From: WRIS01 sp964345475
GTDB taxonomy: Bacteria; Actinomycetota; Coriobacteriia; Coriobacteriales; Eggerthellaceae
Assembly (NCBI GenBank): GCA_964345475.1
Contig: CAYFQW010000009.1
Coordinates: 1 to 61,338 of the forward strand
Reading direction: 5' to 3'
DNA length: 61,338 bases
Positions 9,097-16,213 of this stretch are shown piece by piece; the stretch's first letter is position 1, and each line of letters starts with the position of its first letter. The notes under the pieces were generated by a model. That model made no database searches. It saw only the letters and a list, made by a program, of their open reading frames with translations, and was not told where the DNA came from. Made by a program: the position numbers and the translations under genes.

Positions 9097-9384
9097 TTAT
9101 GCAAAAACTGCATACAGATCGTCGGCGCGTAAAATTAAAACATCCTCGTTGTCTACCGTGATTTCGGTCCCGCCATATTTACCATAGAGGACGCGATCGC
9201 CAACCTTTACCGGCATAGGGATAAGTTTTCCGTCTTGATCCGTTTTGCCCTCTCCTACAGCAAGGATGGTGCCCGTTTGTGGCTTTTCCTTCGATTCGGT
9301 AGCTAAATACAGACCTGATGCTGTAGTGGATTCGGCTTCATCCTGTTTGACGATAACACGATCGCCTAGTGGCTTTAAATTCAT
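9097..9384 (-). CDS. groS: co-chaperonin GroES
   Basis: 10-kDa lid of the GroEL chamber, 95 residues. Recognised by the PLGDRVIVKQDE N-terminus, the mobile-loop region around TASGLYLATESKEKPQTG, and the C-terminal YGKYGGTEITVDNEDVLIL block. ATG at 9382-9384 follows a GGAAGG ribosome site. First gene of the heat-shock operon, with the CIRCE operator about 140 bases upstream. Confidence 0.98.
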   Translation of the reverse strand: MNLKPLGDRVIVKQDEAESTTASGLYLATESKEKPQTGTILAVGEGKTDQDGKLIPMPVKVGDRVLYGKYGGTEITVDNEDVLILRADDLYAVFA

Positions 9385-9519
9385 AACGCCGCCTTCCTTT
9401 CATAAAATTACCCGTATGTCTTACCTTCTATTGCGTCATAGAAGAAATAACCTAAGAAAACGCGATGGATTGCAGGCTTCTGGATGTTTCTAGATATGCC
9501 TACTCGCTTCCCTTACGTA

Positions 9520-9546
9520 TTAGCACTCAAGGTGCCAGAGTGCCAA
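9520..9546 (-). promoter_or_regulatory. CIRCE operator (HrcA site)
   Basis: TTAGCACTC-N9-GAGTGCCAA matches the CIRCE consensus TTAGCACTC-N9-GAGTGCTAA with one mismatch. Its position ahead of groES implies repression by HrcA, whose gene is not in this window. The rest of the 366-base gap (9385-9750) beyond this site and the promoter shows no gene. Confidence 0.93.
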
Positions 9547-9556
9547 TCCGTGTAAA

Positions 9557-9584
9557 ATAGTATCACGACAACGCGGGAATGCAA
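9557..9584 (-). promoter_or_regulatory. groES promoter
   Basis: On the minus strand TTGCAT, a 16-base spacer and TACTAT form a plausible sigma-A promoter. Transcription would start about at the CIRCE dyad, so HrcA binding would block initiation. Confidence 0.55.
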
Positions 9585-9750
9585 GCAAAATTTAGCCTTC
9601 TATGGAGAATATATACGCCTTGTTCACTCAAGTTTTATAAGCCCTCCATGAATCAAAATACTCTCTTATCAAGCCGTAGATCCAGCCTCACGTACGCACG
9701 TGAACCGGTGTCCCTAGAGCACGAATATAGAGCACCAAACCTCGAGCTTC

Positions 9751-10578
9751 TCAATAGAATTTTGCCTGAGGGAAAGGGGGCTCGAGCGCCCGCTTGAAAG
9801 CACTGGCGCGATATGTCCGTTCTATAGTCAGCACATCACTCAGAGAAAAACCCATTGCAGCCACTTCCTCGCAACTTTTTCCTTGCTCAACCAGGGCTAT
9901 AAGCACAGGGTCCAGAGTTTCGTAGCTCACGCCTAAAGATTCCTCATCAGTTTGGGAGGGAGACAGTTCAGCACTTGGAGCTTTTTCTATGCTGTTCTTC
10001 GGAATAGGAAAAACCTTTCCCTCTAGCTCGGCCTTCTCGTTGCGCCAACGAGCGAGAGCCCACACGTCCGTTTTGTAGATTCCGCCTAAGGGCGCATACG
10101 CCCCCGCGGTATCTCCATATAAAGTTGAGTAACCCATAGCTGTCTCACTTTTGTTACTCGTATTTATCAAAAGCCATCCAAACATATTCGAGAGGGCCAT
10201 AAGCGCAATCATACGGAAACGTGCCTGTGTGTTTTCGGCTGCGATACCTTCAAGCTGCCTTCCTATTCCTTCCTTATAGGATTGGGCAAACGACTCATAG
10301 GACTCAGTGATCGAAATGCAAGAAGCCTCAATGCCAAGTCGTTGCGCTGCATCGCGAGCATCAACATTCGCGTGCTCGCTCGTATGCGGACCTGGCAGTA
10401 AAACGCCGTGCACCTTATCTGCACCAAAGGCATCGACACACATGCATGCGCTCAGGGCTGAATCTATGCCACCTGAAAGTCCTACTAAAACCTCCGAGAA
10501 ACCAAGCCTACGCACGAAGTCTTCGAGAGATTCTTGGCACAGCTCATATTTTTTCTGCTCGTCCATAGTTTTCATCAC
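9751..10578 (-). CDS. nadE: NH3-dependent NAD+ synthetase
   Basis: Last step of NAD synthesis, amidating deamido-NAD with ammonia and ATP. The 275-residue length, with no N-terminal nitrilase domain, marks the ammonia-dependent form. The PP-loop SGGIDSAL is near residue 37. LINTSNKSETAMGYSTLYGD and the PLGGIYKTDVWALAR region are conserved. Start codons GTG (10576-10578) and ATG (10573-10575) are adjacent; either fits the GGAG ribosome site. It lies 118 bases after hypB on the same strand and may be its last operon member. Confidence 0.93.
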   Translation of the reverse strand: MMKTMDEQKKYELCQESLEDFVRRLGFSEVLVGLSGGIDSALSACMCVDAFGADKVHGVLLPGPHTSEHANVDARDAAQRLGIEASCISITESYESFAQSYKEGIGRQLEGIAAENTQARFRMIALMALSNMFGWLLINTSNKSETAMGYSTLYGDTAGAYAPLGGIYKTDVWALARWRNEKAELEGKVFPIPKNSIEKAPSAELSPSQTDEESLGVSYETLDPVLIALVEQGKSCEEVAAMGFSLSDVLTIERTYRASAFKRALEPPFPQAKFY

Positions 10579-10696
10579 CCGCTACTCCGCGCTATTTCAA
10601 ACATATCCCATTGCAAGGCCGATATCAAACGTCGCGCCAAGATCGAGGTTCGAACCGATAACGAAATCACCAAGGGCATTAGTATAGGGTTATCCT

Positions 10697-11353
10697 TTAT
10701 TGAACTGCTCGGATCTTTTCGGCAAGCCATTCTGCCAGCTTGGCAACACCCTCACCCTTCGTTGCGGACATCGGGAAAACGGGCGCTTGCGGATTGAGCC
10801 GCTCTATTGAACTGTAAAAGGCCTCTTCGTTAAAATCGAACACGGGCATCGTATCAATTTTATTGAGGATTATCGCTTCCGAAACCTGGAAAACGCCCGG
10901 GTATTTAAGGGGCTTGTCATCACCTTCGGGTACGCTCAATATCATGGCCTTCATGTTTTCGCCGAGATCGAAGTCGGTCGGGCATACCAGGTTTCCCACA
11001 TTTTCGATAATGATTAAATCAAGACGTTCTAAATCGAGGACTTCGAGAGCTTTGCGAATCATTTCACTTTCGAGATGGCAGGCGCCGCCTGTGTTAATCT
11101 GCACGGCTGCTATCCCTTGCTCCTTGATACGCTCCGCATCAACATTTGAGGCAATATCACCTTCGATGATGGCAATATTGAACTCGTCCCTCAATGCGTC
11201 GATGATAGCCAAAATAGTAGATGTTTTTCCTGAACCAGGGCTTGCCATTAAATCGAGAACAAAAACACGGTTTTTTGCAAATAGTTCACGGTTTGCCTGG
11301 GCCAATTTATCGTTTCTATCTAAAATTGGCTGCTTGAGCTCGATTTCCGCCAT
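10697..11353 (-). CDS. hypB: hydrogenase nickel incorporation GTPase HypB
   Basis: GTPase that delivers nickel to the [NiFe]-hydrogenase large subunit together with HypA. The 218 residues carry the P-loop ASPGSGKTS, EGDIASNVDAERI, the metal site NTGGACHLE, ENVGNLVCP and the G4 motif NKID. The His-rich or CxxCGC N-terminal extension of enterobacterial HypB is absent, so nickel storage is unlikely. A perfect GAGGTGA ribosome site lies at the end of hypA. No hydrogenase structural genes are in the window; its client must be elsewhere. Confidence 0.95.
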   Translation of the reverse strand: MAEIELKQPILDRNDKLAQANRELFAKNRVFVLDLMASPGSGKTSTILAIIDALRDEFNIAIIEGDIASNVDAERIKEQGIAAVQINTGGACHLESEMIRKALEVLDLERLDLIIIENVGNLVCPTDFDLGENMKAMILSVPEGDDKPLKYPGVFQVSEAIILNKIDTMPVFDFNEEAFYSSIERLNPQAPVFPMSATKGEGVAKLAEWLAEKIRAVQ

Positions 11354-11358
11354 TCAAT

Positions 11359-11781
11359 TCACCTCGTATTTTCTTGCTGATCAACAGCATCATGCATATC
11401 AGAATCGTCCTTTTCATCAATAAGGTCGTCTTCGTCAGGAATATCGACCTCTATGGAGTCTATCTGCATCTCACGTCCAGCTATAAGCTCTGTGGCAAAA
11501 CTACCACACTCAGGACACAGGACATTAAAGCGCTCATGCTCGAACTCCGCGCCACACTCTTCGCACTTGCTTTTGGGCTGTACTATATTTATGTCAAGCT
11601 CTGCCCCTTCACACATGGTGCCCTCAGTGAGGGCTTCGAAGGCAAAGACAAGGGCGTCTTCGATGGCCTCGGTCATCTTACCGATCGACAGGCTAACCTT
11701 AAGGACGCTCGTAGCACCAGCATCAATTGCCGATTTTTCTACTACGCTGACGACTCCCGTCATAATACCTAGCTCATGCAT
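11359..11781 (-). CDS. hypA: hydrogenase maturation nickel metallochaperone HypA
   Basis: Nickel chaperone partner of HypB. MHELGIM at the start supplies the invariant nickel-binding His2. The zinc knuckle is KCEECG followed by LCPECG (four Cys). After the normal ~114-residue core, the protein has an unusual acidic tail (about residues 115-140, rich in Asp/Glu) that is not needed for the fold. It starts 15 bases after tatC and ends five bases before hypB, so tat and hyp genes are very probably one transcript. Confidence 0.95.
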   Translation of the reverse strand: MHELGIMTGVVSVVEKSAIDAGATSVLKVSLSIGKMTEAIEDALVFAFEALTEGTMCEGAELDINIVQPKSKCEECGAEFEHERFNVLCPECGSFATELIAGREMQIDSIEVDIPDEDDLIDEKDDSDMHDAVDQQENTR

Positions 11782-11796
11782 ACGCTCAGCACCTGC

Positions 11797-12639
11797 TTAA
11801 TTTTTAAGCTTCTTTTTACGAGCCTGCTCTTCTGCCCACTCGCGGTCTTGCTTCTCTTCCTCTGCTGCCTCTTTTGCAAGTTCCATGTTCTGCTTTTTGA
11901 TGCGCCTTCCCAAAACTATTCGCGAGATTAAAAGACTGCCTTCATACAAGGCGAGCATAGCGGCAAACATAAGCAGCATGGTAACTGGCGAAGCATCAGG
12001 AGTGACCATGGCGGATATAACCATAAGCGCAACATATATTACACGCCAGCTTGAACGTAGCTTCTGATAGGGAATTATGTCAAATATTACGAGATAAAAC
12101 ACTATGAGGGGAAGCTCGAAAGCAAAACCAAAACCGATTTCGAATTTGATAATAATGTTGAACCACTGTTTTGCTTCAGGCATGATGGTGGCGAAACCGT
12201 TTGCCTGATCTGTTAGCCACTGAAACGCTGGGGGCAAAATTACCAGATAGCAAAAGACGGTTCCTATCATAAACAGGGCAACTGCTGCAAAAAAAGTGGG
12301 CAGGAACCACTTCCGCTCATTAGGTCGTAATGCGGGAAGAAAAAAGGCTATGAACTGCCACAGAATAACGGGCATACAAGCAACAAGCGCAGCCCAAAAT
12401 GCTATCAGGAAACGAAGGGAAAAACCATCGAAGGCTCCGAAAACGTTCCAGGCAAGCGTTCCATCGGCATTGGTAGGCATGAAATCTTTAACGGGTTCAA
12501 GCAAAAAGTTAGCAATGGTTGGTGTAGCAAGATAAAAAGCGAATATCGCTATAAAAAGACAGACCACAATACGGACTAAACGCATGCGAAGCTCGCCAAG
12601 ATGATCGAAAAGGGGCATGCGTGCTGGACCTATAGCCAT
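11797..12639 (-). CDS. tatC: twin-arginine translocase subunit TatC
   Basis: Receptor and core channel component of the Tat pathway, which exports folded cofactor-containing enzymes. In 280 residues it shows six membrane segments and the conserved N-terminus PLFDHLGELRMRLVRI, in which HLxELRxRL contacts the twin-arginine signal. It also has QFIAFFLPALRPNERKW and FEIGFGFAFELP. The C-terminus is a Lys/Glu-rich cytoplasmic tail. ATG is three bases after the tatA stop with AAAGGGG inside tatA. Local Tat substrates are dmsA and the flavoprotein at 50408-52096. Confidence 0.96.
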   Translation of the reverse strand: MAIGPARMPLFDHLGELRMRLVRIVVCLFIAIFAFYLATPTIANFLLEPVKDFMPTNADGTLAWNVFGAFDGFSLRFLIAFWAALVACMPVILWQFIAFFLPALRPNERKWFLPTFFAAVALFMIGTVFCYLVILPPAFQWLTDQANGFATIMPEAKQWFNIIIKFEIGFGFAFELPLIVFYLVIFDIIPYQKLRSSWRVIYVALMVISAMVTPDASPVTMLLMFAAMLALYEGSLLISRIVLGRRIKKQNMELAKEAAEEEKQDREWAEEQARKKKLKN

Positions 12640-12642
12640 AAC

Positions 12643-13338
12643 TTATTCCCCTTTCTCTTCTTGCGTGTTTTTACTTTTACTTTGAGAGGAAGGGTCTTCC
12701 TTTGTCGCGGCTTCAACTTTCTTAGCTGACGTAGTTGAGCTGCTCGCCTTTGTCGCTACTTTTGCCGGTTTCTTCTTTGCGGCAGTCTTAGGCTTGCTTC
12801 CGTATAGTTCGGCAGCATCGGGCTTCTTCTTGGCTTCTTTTACTTCTTTCTTTTCCTTAGCATCGGTGCCTGAGCTAGAAGTCGAGACTGCTTTTTTCGC
12901 GGCAGCAGATGCTGCTGTTGTACTTACCGCTGCAGCACCAGACGAGGACGTACTTTTAGAAGCTGGCTTTTCATCGACTGCATCTGCGTCTGATGATTCT
13001 GCCTTCGCCTTGGCTTCCTCACGGGCTTCTGCCCGTTTCTGGGCAGCCCTCTCCCTGTCATACTTTGCTTTACGCTCAGAAAAGCTTTCGGTTTTGTCTT
13101 CTTTTTTGTCTGACCCCGCCACTTTTGCAATGGCATCCAAAGGATTCTTGAAAGGCTCATCTGAGTTGGGATCATACACCTCTGTTTTTATAACTTTATT
13201 CATTTCTTCTTGGGCGCTTTTAAACTTATTGAGCATCTGGCCAATTGTTTTTGCCATAGCGGGCAATTTGTCTGGTCCAAATATAAGAAAGCCGAATATC
13301 AAAATGAGAAATAGCTCTGTACCGCCGATACCAAACAA
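12643..13338 (-). CDS. TatA/TatB-type translocase subunit with long low-complexity tail
   Basis: Pore-forming or adaptor subunit of the Tat system. Residues 1-60 contain the TatA/B pattern: a short membrane helix (FGIGGTELFLILIFGFLIFGP), the hinge and the amphipathic helix DKLPAMAKTIGQMLNKFKSA. The remaining ~170 residues are Ala/Ser/Lys-rich low complexity, much longer than typical TatA (60-90) and more like TatB. The start is TTG at 13336-13338, with AGGGG upstream. As the only Tat small subunit in the window it may act as a bifunctional TatA/B. Confidence 0.9.
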   Translation of the reverse strand: MFGIGGTELFLILIFGFLIFGPDKLPAMAKTIGQMLNKFKSAQEEMNKVIKTEVYDPNSDEPFKNPLDAIAKVAGSDKKEDKTESFSERKAKYDRERAAQKRAEAREEAKAKAESSDADAVDEKPASKSTSSSGAAAVSTTAASAAAKKAVSTSSSGTDAKEKKEVKEAKKKPDAAELYGSKPKTAAKKKPAKVATKASSSTTSAKKVEAATKEDPSSQSKSKNTQEEKGE

Positions 13339-13426
13339 GAGAATACCCCTTTGTACTCACTTTCGCGTGGCTTTGCAAGGCGATACCCTTGCACATGCAC
13401 GCCAATGGGCAATTACTGACTGAGAC

Positions 13427-13435
13427 ATTTTAGCA
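13427..13435 (-). promoter_or_regulatory. extended -10 promoter for tat-hyp operon
   Basis: On the minus strand TATGCTAAAAT gives an extended -10 (TG-C-TAAAAT). No good -35 is visible. It lies about 90 bases ahead of the tatA start, in the 140-base gap 13339-13478. Confidence 0.4.
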
Positions 13436-13478
13436 TAATCACCTGAAACAACTCCGCCTAGAACCTATCTACACACTC

Positions 13479-13691
13479 CTAGCTTCCACCCATGACCATA
13501 AGCGCCATGGTTGGAAGGGATAAGGCAATTACCAGGATAAGACACACCGCTATAATAAGTACTCTCTTACGGCGATTCTTCTTTTCCTTTTCCTGTTGAG
13601 CCCGTTTTTCCCTCTCTTGCGCTGCTTTTATTCGTTCGCTTTTCTGCTTTGCAGAAACTTTCTGACTCTTCGCCTGTTTTTTTGTAGCCAT
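13479..13691 (-). CDS. small basic tail-anchored membrane protein, unknown
   Basis: A 70-residue protein I do not recognise. Residues 1-45 are extremely rich in Lys, Arg, Glu and Gln and should form a charged helix or coiled coil. Residues 46-66 (VLIIAVCLILVIALSLPTMAL) form one membrane span, so the basic part would be cytoplasmic. It is real by context: its ATG directly follows the TAG of the amidohydrolase (TAGATG), with AGGAAG as ribosome site, so the two are translationally coupled. Such tail-anchored lysine-rich peptides recur in actinobacteria without a known role. Confidence 0.65.
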   Translation of the reverse strand: MATKKQAKSQKVSAKQKSERIKAAQEREKRAQQEKEKKNRRKRVLIIAVCLILVIALSLPTMALMVMGGS

Positions 13692-15050
13692 CTACTTCCT
13701 CAGTTTTCCACGTATCTCTATGACGCGGGCGATAGTTTTCGCCACATCAATATCCACATGCCATTTATTTTTCTCATAGAGCATCTTTCCTCCGACCATA
13801 TTCATAAGAACATCGGTCCCAAGGCAGGTGTTGACAACAGCTGACACCGGATCGGTCATAGGCATCTGATGTGAACCAGAAAGGTCGACCGCAATAATAT
13901 CAGCTAGCTTGCCTATTTCAAGAGAGCCGATTTTATCGTCGAGGCGCAAAGCCCTTGCCCCTCCAATAGTTGCCATCTCCATCATGGTTTGCGCACCGAG
14001 GAACTCACCCACATTGACAGCCCTCTGGATAAGCATACCGAGACGCATTTCCGCCAAAATATCAGTTGAATCGGTGGCAGCGGGCGAATCGGTGCCAAGA
14101 CCTAAGCGCAAGCCAGCACGGAGAAACTCATTAAGAGGAGCCACTCCCATACCAAGCTGAGCATTGCAGCTTGGGCAAGATGCTATAGCAACATCGTACT
14201 CTTTAAATTTTGCAATATCTTCATCGTCTACATGGACGCAATGGATGGCAAGCACGTTTTCGGCCTCGAAAGCGCCCCAGTTAAGCGCATAGCGGACAGG
14301 GCTCGTTCCTGCAGGTAACCAAGGCGGAATTTCTACAAAGCCGCGTTTTTGATCCATTTGGTGAACAGAGAGGGCCGATGAGCCGTACTTAATGAACTTA
14401 TACTCTTCGATACTTCCTGCCAAATGCATGGCCACAGGCATATCACCATGCGATTGGGAAAATTCAGTCACCTTTCGAAATACTGCTGGATGGCAGACAT
14501 GAACAGCTGCAGGGGCTATCCCGATAGTAATACGATCTTCGTCAACCGCTTCCCTCCAGTTGGCTATATCAAGCTCTGCAAGCCTCATGGCATAATCGAC
14601 ACGGCGACGATCCATCGCTCCGACTTCGCGATAGATGACACTGCGAATACCCAAATTTTGGGCTGCCGTGCAAACAGCGCCTGTCGAAGTGATATCGGCC
14701 AAGGTGGTTATTCCTGAGGAAATGGCCTCGAGTCCACCAAGCATAGCCGAGTCGTACCAATCATAGGAATCGAGCTTGTTGCCTTTTTCGGCAGCAGCCG
14801 TCAACCAGGTTGAATGAGGAACATCGTGGACGATGCCTCGCATGACCGAGTTTTCTACCTGGGTATGTAAATCAATGAGCCCCGGCATTAAAACAGCCAG
14901 GCCGAAATCTTTAATTTCTTCATCGGGATAGCGAAGCTTAAGCATATCGGCCGAACCGACATCGCGAATCTTCCCATCCAGCACTAAAACAGCCCCCTTT
15001 TGAATGGGTTCGGAGGTAATGGGCAGGACATATTGAGCACTAAGCAGCAT
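13692..15050 (-). CDS. amidohydrolase-superfamily deaminase, possible aminodeoxyfutalosine deaminase
   Basis: Metal-dependent hydrolase of the TrzN/MtaD/cytosine-deaminase type, 452 residues from ATG 15050. A TTG at 15065 is rejected because it lies in the GAGGAG ribosome site. Seen: LMPGLIDLHTQVENS, AMHLAGSIEEY, LAIHCVHVDDED and LGLGTDSPAATDSTD, giving His, His and Asp ligands. The normal first motif HxH reads HTQ, so one ligand is replaced by Gln. The following Glu (HTxxE) and the RYP segment before it recall MqnX. With menG next door, a menaquinone (futalosine) role is an attractive inference; MTA/SAH deaminase is the main alternative. Confidence 0.8.
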   Translation of the reverse strand: MLLSAQYVLPITSEPIQKGAVLVLDGKIRDVGSADMLKLRYPDEEIKDFGLAVLMPGLIDLHTQVENSVMRGIVHDVPHSTWLTAAAEKGNKLDSYDWYDSAMLGGLEAISSGITTLADITSTGAVCTAAQNLGIRSVIYREVGAMDRRRVDYAMRLAELDIANWREAVDEDRITIGIAPAAVHVCHPAVFRKVTEFSQSHGDMPVAMHLAGSIEEYKFIKYGSSALSVHQMDQKRGFVEIPPWLPAGTSPVRYALNWGAFEAENVLAIHCVHVDDEDIAKFKEYDVAIASCPSCNAQLGMGVAPLNEFLRAGLRLGLGTDSPAATDSTDILAEMRLGMLIQRAVNVGEFLGAQTMMEMATIGGARALRLDDKIGSLEIGKLADIIAVDLSGSHQMPMTDPVSAVVNTCLGTDVLMNMVGGKMLYEKNKWHVDIDVAKTIARVIEIRGKLRK

Positions 15051-15230
15051 CTGTGTTCTCCTCAATTATCGATGGTTCTCTATAATAGCAGTTTAGATTC
15101 ATACAGTAGTTCAAGCATCATGGGATCTCGGTATCCGCAATGAAATATCCACGCAAAGCGTCTTAAGTTGCCAATAAAAAAGGAGAATTCGCCAAGCTTG
15201 GACACGCCTAGTAGCACAGGCTTCCCTTTC

Positions 15231-15291
15231 AAAAAGCAGGCATGGTGTTGACAGGGGGCAGATAAAGGTCGACAAAGCCTCACCATGTGCC
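15231..15291 (-). terminator. terminator-like hairpin in the amidohydrolase-menG gap
   Basis: The 401-base divergent gap 15051-15451 holds no gene. The main structure is a minus-strand hairpin with arms GGCACATGGTG (15281-15291) and CACCATGCC (15239-15247), then TTTTT (15231-15235). No minus-strand gene precedes it, so it may be an attenuator in the amidohydrolase leader. A TATACG at about 15412 could serve menG. Confidence is low. Confidence 0.3.
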
Positions 15292-15451
15292 TTTACAGCC
15301 GAAGGCCTTTTTGCCCGATTGGCAAAACCCCCTTGCACAATAACGATGATTTTACAGAATTTCGCCCGCCCCCCTTTCTCAGAAGAAGCTTAAGCCTGAT
15401 ACTTCGTTGCGTATACGAATCACCTGAAATTATGGAAAGTCCTGGAAAACC

Positions 15452-16213
15452 TTGAGTATCGACACAGCAACTGGCCAAGAAGCGCCTGCAGAGGTATCCA
15501 CCGAGCGCGTATGCGAGGTCTTTTCTGCCATAGCTAAAAAATATGAGAAGTTCAATGCCTTCTCGAGCTTCGGACAGTACAAATCGTGGCTTCGCGCCAT
15601 GGTGGATTGTGCGCCTGTTGACAACACGAGCAAAGTGCTCGACATTGCGGGAGGCACGGGAGATGTAAGCTTCACCTTGGCAAAACGTAGACAGCCCGCT
15701 CATATTCAAATTACCGACTTGGTTCCAGAAATGCTCGAAGTGGCAAAATGCCATGCTTTAGAAGGTGCTTCCTGCGGTGTGCCCGTTGATTTTGAGATAG
15801 TTGACGCGCAAGACATTCCTTATGCTGATGCAAGCTACGACCTCGTTACGATGGCATACGGCATTCGAAACATGCCCGAGAGAGAGCAGGCCCTCCGTGA
15901 AATCTATCGTGTTTTGAAGCCGGGGGGGAGCCTTGTTTGCCTCGAATTCTCCACTCCAACAAACGCCTTGATGCGAGCATGCTATTCTGTGTATTTGAAA
16001 TACCTTATTCCCTTTTGGGGCAAGCTTATAGCCGGTGAAAAAAAGGGGTTTGTCTACCTCAGTCAGTCAATTAAGGCCTTCCCCAACCAAGAGGACTTTG
16101 CCCATATGCTGGAAGAATCAGGCTTTACCCAGGTTACCTGGGATAATTGCTGCCAGGGCATTGCAGCCATTCATCGAGGGAAAAAGCCACTTAATATGGC
16201 TCATCAAGACTGA
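15452..16213 (+). CDS. menG: demethylmenaquinone methyltransferase MenG/UbiE
   Basis: SAM-dependent C-methyltransferase that finishes menaquinone by methylating demethylmenaquinone. The 253 residues carry motif I VLDIAGGTGDVSF, the UbiE block MAYGIRNMPEREQALREIYRVLKPGG, and the C-terminal YLSQSIKAFPNQEDF. The start is TTG at 15452, with GGAAA upstream; no alternative ATG lies before the conserved region. It is divergent from the amidohydrolase, and its last 23 bases overlap the convergent TsaD fusion gene. It implies a menaquinone-based anaerobic electron transport chain, consistent with dmsABC. Confidence 0.93.
   Translation: MSIDTATGQEAPAEVSTERVCEVFSAIAKKYEKFNAFSSFGQYKSWLRAMVDCAPVDNTSKVLDIAGGTGDVSFTLAKRRQPAHIQITDLVPEMLEVAKCHALEGASCGVPVDFEIVDAQDIPYADASYDLVTMAYGIRNMPEREQALREIYRVLKPGGSLVCLEFSTPTNALMRACYSVYLKYLIPFWGKLIAGEKKGFVYLSQSIKAFPNQEDFAHMLEESGFTQVTWDNCCQGIAAIHRGKKPLNMAHQD

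Noticed and set aside
10640..10662. GGTTCGAACC resembling a tRNA T-arm
   Set aside because: No acceptor, D or anticodon stem can be folded around it, and no CCA end or tRNA length fits the 118-base gap.
15293..15754. 153-residue minus-strand frame over the start of menG
   Set aside because: It is the antisense of the conserved menG N-terminus and lacks recognisable features.
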